The notes beneath the pieces are model-generated. The model had not been told where the DNA came from. It saw only the letters and a list, made by a program, of their open reading frames with translations, and did no database searches. This document shows positions 32,488-45,158 of a stretch of DNA of 64,000 nt, piece after piece. Origin of the DNA: Platanthera guangdongensis (Eukaryota; Streptophyta; Magnoliopsida; Asparagales; Orchidaceae); NCBI GenBank assembly GCA_039583875.1, contig CM077153.1:109798568-109862567 (forward strand), in the 5' to 3' direction. Every line of letters starts with the position of its first letter. Position 1 is the stretch's first letter. The position numbers and the translations under genes were made by a program.

Positions 32488-35249
32488 TAGAGGCGGGGTT
32501 TGTCCGGCCAAGCTCTTCGCTGTGGGGAGCCCTAGTGCTATTTGTCAAGAAGAAGGACAGAAGTCTCCGCTTGTGTATTGATTACCGAGCACTAAACAGA
32601 TTGACGATCCGGAATACATACCCACTGCCACGGATTGACGTGTTGTTCGACCAACTGGAAGGAGAGCATTTCTTCTCAAAATTAGATTTGAAGTCAGGCT
32701 ACAACCAGCTTCGGATTCGAGAGGAAGATATTCATAAGACTACTTTTAGTAGCAGATATGGATTATTTGAGTTTACGGTGATGCCCTTCGGGCTCACGAA
32801 TGCACCATCGGCATTTATGACCCTCATGAACCAGGTTTTCAAGGAGTATCTAGATGTGTTTGTCATTGTGTTTATCGATGACATCCTCATCTATTCGACG
32901 ACGGAGGAGGAGCACACTCCCCATCTGACACTGACCCTACAGAGACTGCGGGAGAATCATCTATATACGAAGTTCAGCAAATGTCAGTTCTGGTTGAAGG
33001 AGGTGGGCTTCTTAGGCCATATTATCAGTGGAGCCGGGTTGGCGGTGGATCCGACAAAGATTCAGGCAGTTCGGGATTGGCCACCGTTGAAGGCAGCCAC
33101 CGACGTGCGAAGTTTCCTAGGACTTGCCGGTTATTACCGGAAGTTCGTGGAGGGATTCTCTCGAATCGCCCTCCCACTCACATCTTTGACGAAGAAGGAG
33201 GTACCTTTCGTGTGGACCCCACTGTGCCAGGCGGCTTTCCAGGAGCTGAAGGATCGACTCACCTCGGCTCCTATACTTGCTCTCCCCTCGGGGAGAGAAG
33301 GATTTCAGGTCTATACTGACGCTTCCTACCAGGGTATGGGAGCTGTACTGATGCAGAAGGGCCATGTGATTGCATATTCATCTCGCCAGTTGAAGAAGCA
33401 CGAACAGAACTACCCGGTGCACGACCTTGAGATGGGGGCGGTCATTTTTGCTTTGAAGGTCTGGCGCCACTATCTTTGCGGAGTCCACTGCGACATCTAC
33501 TCCGACCCCAAGAACCTGAAATACGTGGACACGCAGAAGGAACTGAACATCAGGCAGAGGCGCTGGGTGGAGTTCTTAGCGGATTACCAGTATGAGATGC
33601 ACTACCATCCAGGGAAGGCAAATGTGGTGGCTGACACGTTGAGTCGGAGAGCTGCCACTTCCGAAGCTGGGCCCCAGGTTATGTCTATGGAGCTGGTGAG
33701 GAGGTTGGAAGATATGCACATCACACTGGTGTCATCCGAGGACCCCGAGCTTTACACGGAGTATTTAGTAGCGGTGAGTACTACAGACGATATCCGGGAC
33801 AGAGTCAGAGAGGGACAGAGGAGAGATGTCAATTTGGAGCCGATATTCTGGGCCTTGGAGAACGGTACAGCAGGAGATTACACGATGAGGGACGGCGTGG
33901 TATGCTTCAGAGGTCGAACTTATATACCGGGAGGAGGCCAGGTCCAGGAGGATATCATGGCGGAAGCCCACCACAGCAGATACTCGGTGCACCCGGGCAT
34001 CACGAAGATGACTGCGGATTTAAAGAAGACTATGTACTGGACAGGAATGAAAAAGGATATCACTCAGTTTGTGACCCACTGCGAAGCGTGCCAGCTAGTG
34101 AAGGCGGAGTGCAAAAACCCAGCAGGATTGTTGCAACCACTCCCGGTACCGGTGTGGAAGTTTGAAGACATCGTGATGGACTTTATCCATGGACTTCCCC
34201 GATCACGGACGGGAAACGACTCGATTTGGGTCATCGTCGATCGGCTGACGAAGGTGGCCAGATTCATTCCGATTAGGAAGGACGACTCTGTGGCAGTATT
34301 AGTGCGGAGTTTTGTGGAGCAGTTCATTCGATATCACGGGGTGCCCAAGACGATCGTGTCAGATCGGGATGGCCGATTCACTTCCAGGGAGTGGAGATCC
34401 GTGCAGGCTTACTTAGGCACGCGATTGACCTTCGGCACCGCATTCCATCCCCAGACGGATGGGCAGACGGAGCGCACCAATCGGACGCTGGAAGATCTTT
34501 TGAGGCTGTGCATTTTGGACCGCGGGGAACCGTGGGAGAAGCTCTTACCCCTGGTCGAATTCTCCTATAACAACAACTACCAGTCAAGCATCAGGATGGC
34601 GCCTTACGAAGCCTTGTATGGAAGGAAATGCAGGACCCCGCTTTCTTGGATTCAGGACGAGGATCCGAAGTTGTTGGGATCAGATTTTGTTGAAGACACC
34701 GAGGCTCAGGTAAGGCTGATCAGAGACAGGATGCTAGAGACGCAGAACAGACAGGCTAAGTACTATGACGCCCGGCATCGTCAGGTAGAGTTTCAGGTGG
34801 GGGACCAAGTGTTTCTGAAGATCCGGCCTATGCATGGAGTTTCACGAGTGCGTGGTCGGAAGAAGAAGCTCAACCCTAGGTATATGGGCCCTTACAAGAT
34901 CCTGGAGCGGATCGGACCCCTAGCTTACAGGCTGGAGTTACCACCAGAGCTGGAAGCCTTGCATGATGTGTTCCATATTTCCTCGCTCAGGAGGGCTCTA
35001 TTACGCCCGGAGCAACACATTTCGACCACAGATGGACCGGTAGCCTTAGACCGGTCAGTCCGCTTAGAGCCGGTACGGATCGACGATAAAGGAGTACGGA
35101 TCTTGCGCCGCAAGAAGATACCCTTAGTCAAGGTCTTGTGGAGGAACCACGGCCAGGAAGAGCATACCTGGGAACCGCAAGACCTAATGCGTCAAAAGTA
35201 TCCAGAGCTGTTCAGTCAGGTATACCTCACAACCCCTCAAAATGTTTAA
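32316..35249 (+). CDS. pol: Chromovirus D pol: RT, RNase H, integrase, chromodomain
   Basis: An uninterrupted 977-codon frame, read from the alternative start GTG at 32316; it is really the continuation of protease after a 1-base loss. RT (residues ~30-220) has [42 protein letters not shown] and the FIDD catalytic motif. RNase H (~325-450) has [16 protein letters not shown], but the usual SDHK is SDPK. Integrase (~545-790) has the HHCC region ([25 protein letters not shown]) and a core with [24 protein letters not shown] and [20 protein letters not shown]. The tail has [19 protein letters not shown] and a chromodomain ([19 protein letters not shown]). Confidence 0.95.
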   Translation: MVRDFADVFPEKLPVLPPHREQDFQIQLVPGAKPASRAPYRMAPKELAEFRSQLQELVEAGFVRPSSSLWGALVLFVKKKDRSLRLCIDYRALNRLTIRNTYPLPRIDVLFDQLEGEHFFSKLDLKSGYNQLRIREEDIHKTTFSSRYGLFEFTVMPFGLTNAPSAFMTLMNQVFKEYLDVFVIVFIDDILIYSTTEEEHTPHLTLTLQRLRENHLYTKFSKCQFWLKEVGFLGHIISGAGLAVDPTKIQAVRDWPPLKAATDVRSFLGLAGYYRKFVEGFSRIALPLTSLTKKEVPFVWTPLCQAAFQELKDRLTSAPILALPSGREGFQVYTDASYQGMGAVLMQKGHVIAYSSRQLKKHEQNYPVHDLEMGAVIFALKVWRHYLCGVHCDIYSDPKNLKYVDTQKELNIRQRRWVEFLADYQYEMHYHPGKANVVADTLSRRAATSEAGPQVMSMELVRRLEDMHITLVSSEDPELYTEYLVAVSTTDDIRDRVREGQRRDVNLEPIFWALENGTAGDYTMRDGVVCFRGRTYIPGGGQVQEDIMAEAHHSRYSVHPGITKMTADLKKTMYWTGMKKDITQFVTHCEACQLVKAECKNPAGLLQPLPVPVWKFEDIVMDFIHGLPRSRTGNDSIWVIVDRLTKVARFIPIRKDDSVAVLVRSFVEQFIRYHGVPKTIVSDRDGRFTSREWRSVQAYLGTRLTFGTAFHPQTDGQTERTNRTLEDLLRLCILDRGEPWEKLLPLVEFSYNNNYQSSIRMAPYEALYGRKCRTPLSWIQDEDPKLLGSDFVEDTEAQVRLIRDRMLETQNRQAKYYDARHRQVEFQVGDQVFLKIRPMHGVSRVRGRKKKLNPRYMGPYKILERIGPLAYRLELPPELEALHDVFHISSLRRALLRPEQHISTTDGPVALDRSVRLEPVRIDDKGVRILRRKKIPLVKVLWRNHGQEEHTWEPQDLMRQKYPELFSQVYLTTPQNV

Positions 35250-35490
35250 TTTATTTTCCTGCTTTAAACTAGTAAGGCTGATCGAGGAAGAGTAGAGGCT
35301 AATCTTTTATTTATTGGGATCTTGGTTTGCCAATTGGGCGACTTGGTCATAGATTTAGGTTTCCCTTTAAACCTAATTTAGTAAACATGGCGTCGTGATG
35401 GGATGTTACAAGTTTCTCTTATTCGGTAGAAATTCCCGTAGGCTTAACCTTGATTTCGGGGACGAAATCTTTGTTTTGTTTATTGGGATT
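35250..35490 (+). other. 3' untranslated region and polypurine tract of D
   Basis: After the pol stop comes a spacer with ATGGGATGTTACA at 35398-35410, a perfect 13-bp inverted copy of the LTR start (TGTAACATCCCAT, 35491-35503). The purine stretch CGGGGACGAAAT (about 35457-35468) precedes the 3' LTR and is shared with B and E. It is the likely plus-strand primer region. Confidence 0.65.
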
Positions 35491-38400
35491 TGTAACATCC
35501 CATTTCCAACTAGACCCCTAATAGTGGTTTTGGTCATGACTAGGTCATGACAAAACCCTAGGAAGCCAGAAATGGGCCAAGAGATAGAAGACCAAGATGA
35601 AGATCACCATGGTCTGCCTATGGCACAACCACATCACCAAATCTAGGGTTTGACCTAGGGCTTCACCATGACTCCATGACCCCACCACAACATCACTAAC
35701 CCATTAGAGGGTCCACTAGAGCCTTAAGGGTCCATTGGAGTCAACCACAGGTGACCAATTTGACCTAGGACCACCATAAGCCTAAATTGGGCAAGGTGTC
35801 ATAACTAAGGGCAATGTGCCCTAGTAAAGCCCAACTAACCCTATCAGGGACTCCCTAGACCCAATGTGGGATCAATGGGTCACTAAGGACCTATGAAGGA
35901 CAGTCAAAAAGGTTAAGTTGACCAAAGTCAACTCTAACCCTAAATGGGTCAAACTGACCTACTTAGGGTCAATGGACCATCCCCAAGCCAAGTGGACCCC
36001 ACCCAAGCCCACCTAACCCTAGATTGAGGTTAATGGGTCACCTAGGACCCATTGGGGTCCACCCAAGAGGCTAAGTTGACCAAAGTCAACTCTAACCCTA
36101 AATGGGTCAACCTAACCTACATTGGGTCAAACTGACATACACAAGGGCCAATTGAAGTTACCTTAGCCAAGCGGACCCCACTCATACCCTCATAACCCTA
36201 ATGAGAGGCCAATGGGTCACCAAGGACTCATTGGGACCAATCAAAAAGGCTAAGTTGACCAAAGTCAACTCTAGCCCTAAAATGGTCAAGTGCCCTATCT
36301 AACGGTCAAGTGACCTCTAAGGGGCCAAGACAACCCTACCTAGGCCTTAGGGGAGACCAATGGGTCACCAAGGACCCATTAGGGGCAAGCTCAAAGACCA
36401 AATTGGCCAAGTTCAACCCTAGCCTAAGTTTGGGTCAAGCTAGCCCAAATGGGCTAACTCAAGCTCATGCCCAATTCTCTTGGGCTAACCTTGCTTGGAT
36501 GGGTGAAATAAACATGTGGGCTGCCTTAGGGTTAGGTAGGAGTCAAAAATTCAGATTGGTGAATGGGAGAGAGAAAGTGCTTCAAAGGGAAGAGAGAGAA
36601 AGAGAAGAGAAGGAATGGAGGAAGACTTGAGCTCATCTTTCCCCTTCCCCAACCTTCCCCAACCTCCCATTCAATTCCCTAAGACCAGAGGAGTGCAACC
36701 AGCTACCCATTGACTGGCTGAAGCCAGTATTTCCCCCCTACCTACCATGCCCGCCAAGCTTGACCAAGAGCCAATAATGGCAAATGCATTTCCAGCCACC
36801 TAACACCCCTTCTCTTCATTTTAAAAGCTTCACTAGACTCCAAGGAATCAATCCCACCCCTTACCCGAAGGAGCCAGAGCTGTTCACTGTGTTGTTGTAG
36901 AAATCCGACCACCACCACCACAAAAATGGCATTCCGGCGATCGACAAGGATTCAGGCCACCAGAAAGGTCCTCATCCACTCCTTCTCTCATGGATAGTTC
37001 TTAGCAATCAATAGGTTCAAGGTTCGGGCTCAATTGAGCCTGAATCAATCTCGAATTTTCATGGTTTTTCCATGGAAAATCACCTCTCGGGATCGCCGGA
37101 AAAGGGGCTTCCGGCGGCCAAGCCGCCGCCTGGCGACGGCCACCACCTCAACGGAGGTGGTGGTGGCGGTGGCCGGCCGGGGAGGTGGCCGGATCGCCGG
37201 CGGTGGCGTTTTGAAATTGCTCCAGGAGGGACGAATCGCAGCCGTCGGCTGGAGCTTGAGGATGACCGGATCCCGTTAATCCCGCGCCAAGATTCGTGCA
37301 AAGCCTGATGAATGAAACTATAGTTTCTAATATGCATTTTATTCATTCTGTCACACCCTTTTATATTTAATGTTTCTATTTTTTATAAATAAATAGAGAC
37401 TGTTTCATAAAAAGTCATCAACATGAAAAGTGTAGCCCAGTGAGTCTACTTTAATACAAAATTGGTTTGGACCAATTGGGGTGCCTTTTTTGACCAGGGC
37501 ACCCATTTTGGTGGGGCCTACACATAGGGCTAGGCAGAATTAAATTGAGTGCTCACCTCTCATCTGTGGTCCAAATGAGTTGCAATTTTGGCAGGGAGTC
37601 ACACTAGACCATAGCTAGGTGTTGCCCAAACATGGAAATTTTTGGGGACAATTTTTCTATAGTTTTGTAAATTATTTAATTTATCTAGGGTAAATTAATT
37701 TAAGGGCCAAATGACCTCCAAACTCACCCAAATTTTGGTCAGTGGTGCTTGGGGTCATTATAGTGCTCTGGTTAAAATTTGATCACAATTGGATGTGTAT
37801 TGGACTATAATCATGCAAATCCTAGCCTTGCCCTAAAAGGGTATTTTGGTCAAAAAGTGCACTTTGGTGTTTTGAGTGGCCAAATCACCTCAACAGAGGA
37901 TGAAATTTAGACCACTGACTTGGCATGGTATTTATCACCTCTCCATGGTATGTGGGGTAGAGTGGAATTGATTTGCCCTAAGTTCCTCGGCCAAACCCTA
38001 AGGAAGGACCTTTGTGCCTTGTGAAGGGCATGAGTCCTAAACACCTTGGATGAACTTCAAATTTTGTATGCATGGTCCTAGGGTATATAAAACCCTCTGG
38101 TAAAAATCTTAGAGAATTTTGAAAAGGGTAGGGCCTACAAAACCCTAACCCTAGCTTAGGTCATAAAAATTCTAGTACTAGTTTAGGTTAGCTAAACTCC
38201 TTGAAATATAATAAAATTTGGGTAGTGTGGGAATAAGGATATAATGAGCTCTGATAATTTATTTGGGAATTTTGATCAATATTTGTAGCACTTCATTTGT
38301 AACCAATAGGATTGCCCTAATTAATAATTTGACTATTGAGATATCACTGCCAATTAAAAGGTCATGAAAATTTGGCAGAGGTAGTTATAGAGCATAATGA

Positions 38401-40906
38401 TCATATATGAATTTTAATAGAAGTTTTGGATTCATAATTATGGCATCTCCTTCACAAGTGCATTATTTTAGTTACATGCTAAATAATTCCTACAGAGCTC
38501 AATACTTGTTTAACAATTATGAAATTTGATACATAGTGTTACTAGTTCATCATTATCAAGAGGGAATTTATTTGGAATTTTGGGATGGATAATTAGAATA
38601 CTTTGTTCATTAATCCTTAAACTTGGAATTTCGTGAGAAAATCAAGTGTAGCCTTATTATTAAATGATAAATTATGAAACTTGCTCTAGAGTATTTATAT
38701 GTCATTATAACCATCCTTGAATTTTATCTGAATTTTTGGAGGTATTATTGCTGTAAAATCTTTTAAAATGACCTATTATGAGATATATTTGAAATTAAAA
38801 TTAAGGGCCTAAACCTTGCTGAAAAATTGGAAGACTTAGGCTTTAGGGTTGATTATTCATTTTGCAATTAACATAAATTTAGTGGATTATTATCTTGTCT
38901 GAAATTGGTACTTCATGTTCAAAACTTGGGCTTTTGGATACTAGAATAAAAAAATAAATTATCAAACAAATTAGACAAATTATGAATTTCTGGATTTATG
39001 CTTAAAATATCATTAGAGCCCTCTAATAATTATCATAGGGGTACTGGATGATTATTTGATGTACCTCCCATTTTACGAGTCATATAGCTTAAGTGGTCTG
39101 CATATTGTAAAAACTGCAGAAATCATGTTGGAGTATAATTGGATGCATGTCTTGGGATTAGTGGTAGGCTGGTTTGGATGGATAAAAATAAGTTCATTAT
39201 TGGTAGTAGGAGGAGTAGAGGGATGGATTGGCTAGAGTTAGGCGGTGCCCGGGATCGACGAAAGATCGTCTTCCCCAAGGTGAGGTAGAGTCAAATCACC
39301 CTAGGATTAGCCTATTGTAACATGAGAAGGTAATGGGTAAGGGAATCAACCAATAATAATAATAAGCACCTTGCGAAAGGGAACGCTGCGCGTAATCCCA
39401 ACATAGTTCCTAGTGCCCCTTGAGAGCCCTTCACAGGGAATACCGGGGGCAGTCCTGGGTTAACGTAAACTGTATTAACAAGCTGAAAAGAGTAACTTAG
39501 TAATTAGGGTTGCACATTTCACGAACACAAATAACACTGGAAGATAGTTGGAAGCTTCGGCTTGGATGGTTAAGAGACGGACGTTTGGGTCCGGGGAGCT
39601 TCGGCTCGATTGATTGAGACGGACATTTTGGTCCGAGGAGCTTCGGCTCGGTTTTTGGATACGTTAAATTTGCATGTGCATAAAAGGAAAGGAAATTTAA
39701 GGTGGTGGGTCTTCGGTATTGGAGGGTCGATGCACCGACGCCAATACGCTGACTCGGCAAGTGTGGTTAGCACTTCGGCAACAGAAGTCCGGTGCGCCAG
39801 CCGGCAAGAGTACGCAGGAGTCCGCTTCGTGCACCAAGCGTTGAGGCGTACTATAGGTCTGACCGGTAGTGCTTTACTGGTTTAGAGGTGGGCTAGGCCC
39901 AACCCACCGCTTCCGTCTGCCACTACGGAGGTACCCTGGGAGGTTATGGCTCCAGAAAGGGGGAACTAAAGGTCTGTGTGCACAGAGTCGTGTGTGTGTG
40001 TTGCACTTGCCTGTTCCATCATACCCACTTGCATGTCATAGCATAATCGATTCATTTAACCCTAACACCTAAAGTATAAGTGGAATGAGACGCTTATACA
40101 TTAGGACCTGCAAAACGACCATTAGTCTATAAGCTTGTGTGGGCAAGTTTATAAATTTAAGGTTAAATTCTATATATATATAATGCTGTTATTAACCGAC
40201 ACCCCAATGTATAAATTGGTATGGGACTTTTTATACGATGGGAGCCCTGCAAAAGATCCCTTGCTTATACATTCCGTATAAGTTAAGGTTATTTTTCATA
40301 CTATGCTTTACTGCCACATGTACTATAAAAATTGCTAGTATAGGTCCGCTGCCATCTGATTATTGTTTACTCTCCACCTTCAAGTCCTCCCCTTTCTTCC
40401 TCTCCGCTCGGTGCTAGGGGCCATGGGGGAAGGGGCAGAGGATGATAGGACTTAGTCTTTTAGACTAACGGTTTTCAAACCACATCTTTTTAGGGGACCG
40501 TGGAGCCCAGCATGGAGGAGCAGCCCCAGAGGTCGGCACACTTGGAGATCGGGCAGTCTAGTTCCGGAGTTCAGACGGCAAGGACTGTGAGTCCTGATCG
40601 CTACTAGTAGTTATATTAGTTTGCTTCCGCGTTGAGAGATTTGTAGTGAGGACATGATGTACTGGGCATGAGCCCAAGATCTTATATTTCTGTGTATCTG
40701 TGGACACTCCCTTCGTGGAGAATATTTACATATATATGTGATTTCTGTGGACTTGCTTTACTATTTTGCTACAGTTGCGATCGATTTGGCCGGCAGGATC
40801 GGCGTTTTGTAGTGATGACCTTCCCGGGTGCGAAGGTGTCACCGCAAAGCGACGGTTCTGGGCCTAAGACCCCGGTGTTTTAAAAAGAAAAAAGGGGGGT
40901 CTTACA
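35491..40906 (+). repeat. 3' LTR of chromovirus D
   Basis: It starts TGTAACATCCC and ends GGGGTCTTACA, followed by the target duplication CTAAC. It matches the 5' LTR along its length, with scattered substitutions and short indels, including a shorter G run at the end. It repeats all features of the 5' LTR: W-box tandem repeats (about 35870-36430), GC-rich block (about 37020-37290), 91-bp block (39369-39460) and hairpins (about 40066-40287). Confidence 0.95.
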
Positions 40907-41757
40907 CTAACAATTCGGAGAGTTCATGCGTGCTACTCTCTTAGTGGACAAGATCCGTATTTCACCAACACAAAGAGTCAGCTTTGGCTTTCCTCTCACG
41001 ATGCGGTTATTTAGGTAGGCAACGCTTGCCAATTGCATCCTCATGCATTTCTTGTATGGTTGGTGAATAACTCCTTACTCGCATCCATCATATGGTGCAT
41101 GCCAACCCTATGCCTCTAGGCACTCAACCTTTGAGGTCACCTAGTTAAGCTGGACCCGATGTCGACAGTGGGATATCACAATTATCCGCTCGCACCCTTA
41201 CCAAGATAGATTAATGCACCTTGCTTTGGCAAGCCCACACTTCATCGATCGAGGCAGGAAGAGTGTCATGCATCGGAAGGCATCCGAACACTTAATATTT
41301 GATGAAGGGATTTTGATTATATGTTAACAGTTAACCATGATCAACATTTGATCAATGTGCACATCCAAGGAAAAACAAAATTTTTCTAAAACCACATGCA
41401 TCCCTTATGTGCACAACCTGACACCATCAACATTTGATGGAAGGAAGGGATAAATCTGAACATCCGGAAACTTCCAAATCCTCAGATTTACATGCATTGG
41501 ACAAAGGCAAAGACAACTCAACTTAAAGCAGTAGACAAGCTCATCTCTCTATGTTGGATTCAAAATCCGAAACAAACTCGAGGGATGGTTACTGCTAAGG
41601 AGACTACAATTTCTAACAATTAGAAATTTCTACGAAATTCTAGAAGTTCTTGGCGGGGTACCAAGACTAAATCTAGACATTTAGAACACTTCTAAATCCC
41701 TAGGTTTACACGCATTGGAATAACAAAACTTCCAATACAACAATCATGGCCGAACCT

Positions 41758-41770
41758 GGCTCTGATACCA
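41758..41770 (-). other. Primer-binding site of Angela copy 2
   Basis: On the minus strand, TGGTATCAGAGCC lies one base inside the end of the LTR (41772). It pairs with initiator tRNA-Met. The same site in copy 1 is at 44042-44054. Confidence 0.9.
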
Positions 41771-41771
41771 C

Positions 41772-42874
41772 TGTTGGGTTTCTCTATGAGGATGGCACAA
41801 CGCTTGTGCATGCAGCGGAAGAATAAAACATCAAGAAAACCCAAAAGAGATGGGATCGGGCCATGGTAGTTGAATCAAGAAGTTAACTTACAATTAGGCA
41901 AGAATTACCTCAGTGGCGTTGAGTCACAACTCAACGGAGATGCTCCAAGCTTCATCTTCTTGCTGGTGGCGAGTTCTACGTGGAATGATATCCACGTCTC
42001 TGCAGAAATCCACACGAGCGGGAGAACACCGATCTTTCCGTTGCATGAAAATCGTGAAGGAGAAAGACCGCACCTTGCTTTCCCACGGACTGCTAGGTTC
42101 GCGCCAGGTATAGCAACACCAGCGACGATCGCCGGAGAGGAGGAAGTCGACGGAGCGAGCGCGGCGGCGGCGGAACACTTCCGTCGGCGGCGGGATTCGG
42201 GATCGGCAGAACGAGCGAACGGCGGAACACTTCCATCGGCTTCGATTCGATCAGCACGCACAGATCTACTCTTTCCCGAAAACCCTAAATGTCCTTTTAT
42301 ACCAAAGGCATAAATAGACTTAGGAACATCGTTATCCGCAGACCACCCAGAAATTTAGGGTTCCACAATCAGTGAGTATCAATCGGCGAGAATCGGCGAC
42401 GATCGACGAGAATCACCTAGAAGGTTCGGCCAGAATCAGTCGGCGAGTATCACCTAGGATCGGCGAGAATCAGATTACAATACTCGACGATTCTCGCCGA
42501 ACGCGGGGTGGACCATACCCGTCGACCGTCGACCTGCGGTCGATGATTCTCGTCGATCGTCGAGAATCAGAGTACCAATTCTCGACGATTCTCGTCGATC
42601 GGCGAGAATCAGAGTACCAATCCTTGACGATTCACGTCGACCTTCGGTCGAATATTTTTACCAGTCCTTCAAGGAAACATTTGCCCAACCCAACGATCTT
42701 TTAAGGCAACACTTTGCCCATAACCCCATTCAGGTCGGTGATTGGTAACCATTACCAACACAGTCAATCATCCAACTTCTCCACATCTTTTATGTGCGAC
42801 CCTGCAGGCTCATATCGCGTTGGCAGTGAGATTACATGTTTGATCACTTCCAGATCACCATGGTAACTCCAACA
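41772..42874 (-). repeat. 5' LTR of Angela copy 2 (1,103 bp)
   Basis: On the minus strand it begins TGTTGGAGTTACC at 42874 and ends GAAACCCAACA at 41772. It has the same length as the LTR at 44056-45158 and aligns throughout. It contains a GC-rich stretch near 42110-42240 and an inverted GATTCTCG/CGAGAATC array at 42380-42640. Confidence 0.92.
42380..42640. repeat. Inverted GATTCTCG/CGAGAATC array in Angela LTR
   Basis: CGAGAATC and GATTCTCG alternate many times. Two near-perfect 24-bp palindromes lie at 42545-42568 and 42587-42610, each centred on TCGTCGATCG or TCGTCGATCGGC. The other Angela LTR carries the same array at about 44660-44930. Confidence 0.8.
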
Positions 42875-43072
42875 CTTATAAGTATCCTTCCCAGCACGGG
42901 AAGAGTTCCCGGTCGGCACCTCGGGGGCTTCTTCTTCCAAGACATAGAGCTTTCGCTCTTGCCTGAGAACAATTCTAAGGTTCCTGTACCAGTCCATGTA
43001 ATTAGTCCCACTGAGCGTATCCTTCTCAAGGATGGCTCTCAGAGACAACGTGGAGTGTGAAACACTTGCCAT
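42875..43072 (-). pseudogene. gag: Angela copy 1 gag fragment
   Basis: It reads MASVSHSTLSLRAILEKDTL and continues to NSSRAGKDTYK, then runs into LTR sequence at the codon after GATACTTATAAG. In copy 2 the same sequence continues into NYTDDALDVECL. Only about 66 codons survive. Confidence 0.9.
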
Positions 43073-44055
43073 GGAATTCTACAAGAATTTATGCAGAATA
43101 AAATCAGTACCAAAATTTCAAATACAATTTATTTTAATTTGGACTTCAATTAAAACACTCCCACTATTTTATTCGAAATGATAGCCCTCACTAACAATTC
43201 GGAGAGTTCATGCGAGCTACTCTCTTAGTGGACAAGATCCGTATTTCACCAACACAATGGGTCGGCTTTGGCTTTCCTCTCACGATGCGGTTATTTAGGT
43301 AGGCAACGCTTGCCAATTGCATCCTCATGCAATTCTTGTAGGGTTGGTGAATAACTCCTTACTCTCATCCATCATATGATGCATGCCAACCCTATGCCTC
43401 TAGGCACTCAACCTTTGAGGTCACCTAGTTAAGATGGACCCGATGTCGACAGTGGCATATCACAATTATCCGCTCGCACCCTTACCAAGATAGATTAATG
43501 CACCTTGCTTTGGCAAGCCCACACTTCATCGATCGAGGCAGGAAGAGTGTCATCCATCGGAAGGCATCCAAACACTTAATATTTGATGAAGGGATTTTGA
43601 TTATAGGTTAACAGTTAACCATGATCAACATTTGATCAATGTGCACATCCAAGGAAAAAAAAAAATTTTCTAAAACCACATGCATCCCTTATGTGCACAA
43701 CCTGACACCATCAACATTTGATGGAAGGAAGGGATAAATCTGAACATCCGGAAACTTCCAAATCCTCATATTTACATGCATTGGACAAAGGCAAAGACAA
43801 CTCAACTTAAAGTAGTAGACAAGCTCATCTCTCTATGTTGGATTCAAAATCCAAAACAAACTCGAGGGATGGTTACTGCTAAGGAGACTACAATTTCTAA
43901 CAATTAGAAATTTCCACGAAATTCCAGAAGTTCTTGGCGGGGTACCAAGACTAAATCTAGACATTTAGAACACTTTTAAATCCCTAGGTTTACACGCACT
44001 GGAATAACAAAACTTCCAATACAACAATCATGACCGAACCTGGCTCTGATACCAC

Positions 44056-45158
44056 TGTTGGGTTTCTCTATGAGTATGGCACAACGCTTGTGCATGCAGA
44101 GGAAGAATAAAACATCAAGAAAACCCAAAAGGGATGGGATCGGGCCATGGTAGTTGAATCAAGAAGTTAACATACAATTAGGCAAGAATTACCTCAGTGG
44201 CGTTGAGTCACAACTCAACGGAGATGCTCCAAGCTTCGTCTTCTTGCTGGTGGCGAGTTCTACGTGGAATGATATCCACGTCTCTGCAGAAATCCACACG
44301 AGCGGGAGAACACCGATCTTTCCGTCGCACGAAAATCGGGAAGGAGAAAGACCGCACCTTGCTTTCCCACGGACTGCTAGGTCCGCGCCAGGGATAGCAA
44401 CACCAGCGACGATCGCCGGAGAGGAGGAAGTCGACGGAGCGAGCGCGGCGGTGGAGGAACACTTCCGTCGGCGGCGGGATTCAGGATCGGCAGAACGAGC
44501 GAACGGCGGAACACTTCCGTCGTCTTCGATTCAATCAGCACGCACATATATACTCTTTCCCAAAAACCCTAAATGTCCTTTTATACCAAAGGTATAAATA
44601 GACTTAGGAACATCGTTATCCGCAGACCACCCAGAAATTTAGGGTTTCAGAATCGGTGAGTATCAATCGGCGAGAATCGGCGACGATCGGCGAGAATCAC
44701 CTAGCAGGTTCGACGAGAATCAGTCGGCGAGTATCACTTAGGATCGGCGAGAATCAGAGTACAATACTCGACGATTCTTGCCGAACGCGGGGTGGACCAT
44801 ACTCGTCGACCGTCGACCTGCGGTCGATGATTCTCGTCGATCGTCGAGAATCAGAGTACCAATTCTCGACGATTCTCGTCGATCGGCGAGAATCAGAGTA
44901 CCAATCCTTGACGATTCTCGTGGACCTTCGGTCGACTATTCTTACCAGTCCTTCAAGGCAACATTTACCCAATCCAACGATCCTTTAAGGCAACACTTTG
45001 CCCATAACCGCATTCAGGTCGGTGATTGGTAACCTTTACCAACACAGTCAATCATCCAACTTCTCCACATCTCTTATGTGCGACCCTGCAGGCTCATATC
45101 GCGTTGGCAGTGAGATTACATGTTTGATCACTTCCAGATCACCATGGTAACTCCAACA
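44056..45158 (-). repeat. 5' LTR of Angela copy 1 (1,103 bp)
   Basis: On the minus strand it runs from TGTTGGAGTTACC at 45158 to GAAACCCAACA at 44056, and is nearly identical to the LTR of copy 2. Its upper edge abuts plus-strand gypsy integrase sequence, so the insertion target was array E. Confidence 0.92.

Larger units (their letters stand above)
24932..40906 (+). mobile_element. Chromovirus D (Tekay/Del-like), complete, 15,975 bp
   Basis: Two LTRs of 5,421 bp and 5,416 bp flank an interior of about 5.1 kb (PBS, gag, intron-like segment, protease, pol, polypurine region). The target duplication CTAAC is perfect (24927-24931 and 40907-40911). The uninterrupted target can be seen in the other Angela copy at about 43185-43205, where CCTCACTAAC runs straight into AATTCGG. 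The LTRs differ at two sites in the first ~90 bp. D is innermost in the nest, hence the most recent insertion of that group. Gag and the protease-pol junction are broken, so it is probably not autonomous now. Confidence 0.97.
23274..42874 (-). mobile_element. Angela-type Ty1/copia, copy 2 (3' half lost, D inserted)
   Basis: On the minus strand: LTR 42874-41772, PBS (complement at 41758-41770), leader 41757-40912, then chromovirus D, then leader 24926-24809 and gag-protease-integrase start 24808-23274. The end at 23274 is a blunt junction with gypsy gag, so most of pol and the 3' LTR are lost. Gag and integrase motifs match the Tork/Angela lineage. Its LTR starts exactly inside the gag of copy 1, which suggests insertion into that copy. 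Confidence 0.8.
42875..45158 (-). mobile_element. Angela-type Ty1/copia, copy 1 (LTR, leader, gag start)
   Basis: On the minus strand: LTR 45158-44056, PBS 44054-44042, leader 44041-43073 and the first ~66 codons of gag. It is then cut exactly where the LTR of copy 2 starts. On the other side it abuts gypsy integrase at 45159. The leader preserves the uninterrupted D target site (CCTCACTAACAATTCGG near 43190). The rest of the element is missing. The alternative to nesting is an unequal-recombination tandem that shares one LTR. Confidence 0.8.

Noticed and set aside
41870..42313. 147-codon plus-strand ORF in the Angela LTR
   Set aside because: It lies antisense within the LTR, recurs in the other LTR at 44154-44597, and has no domain; it is a shadow ORF.
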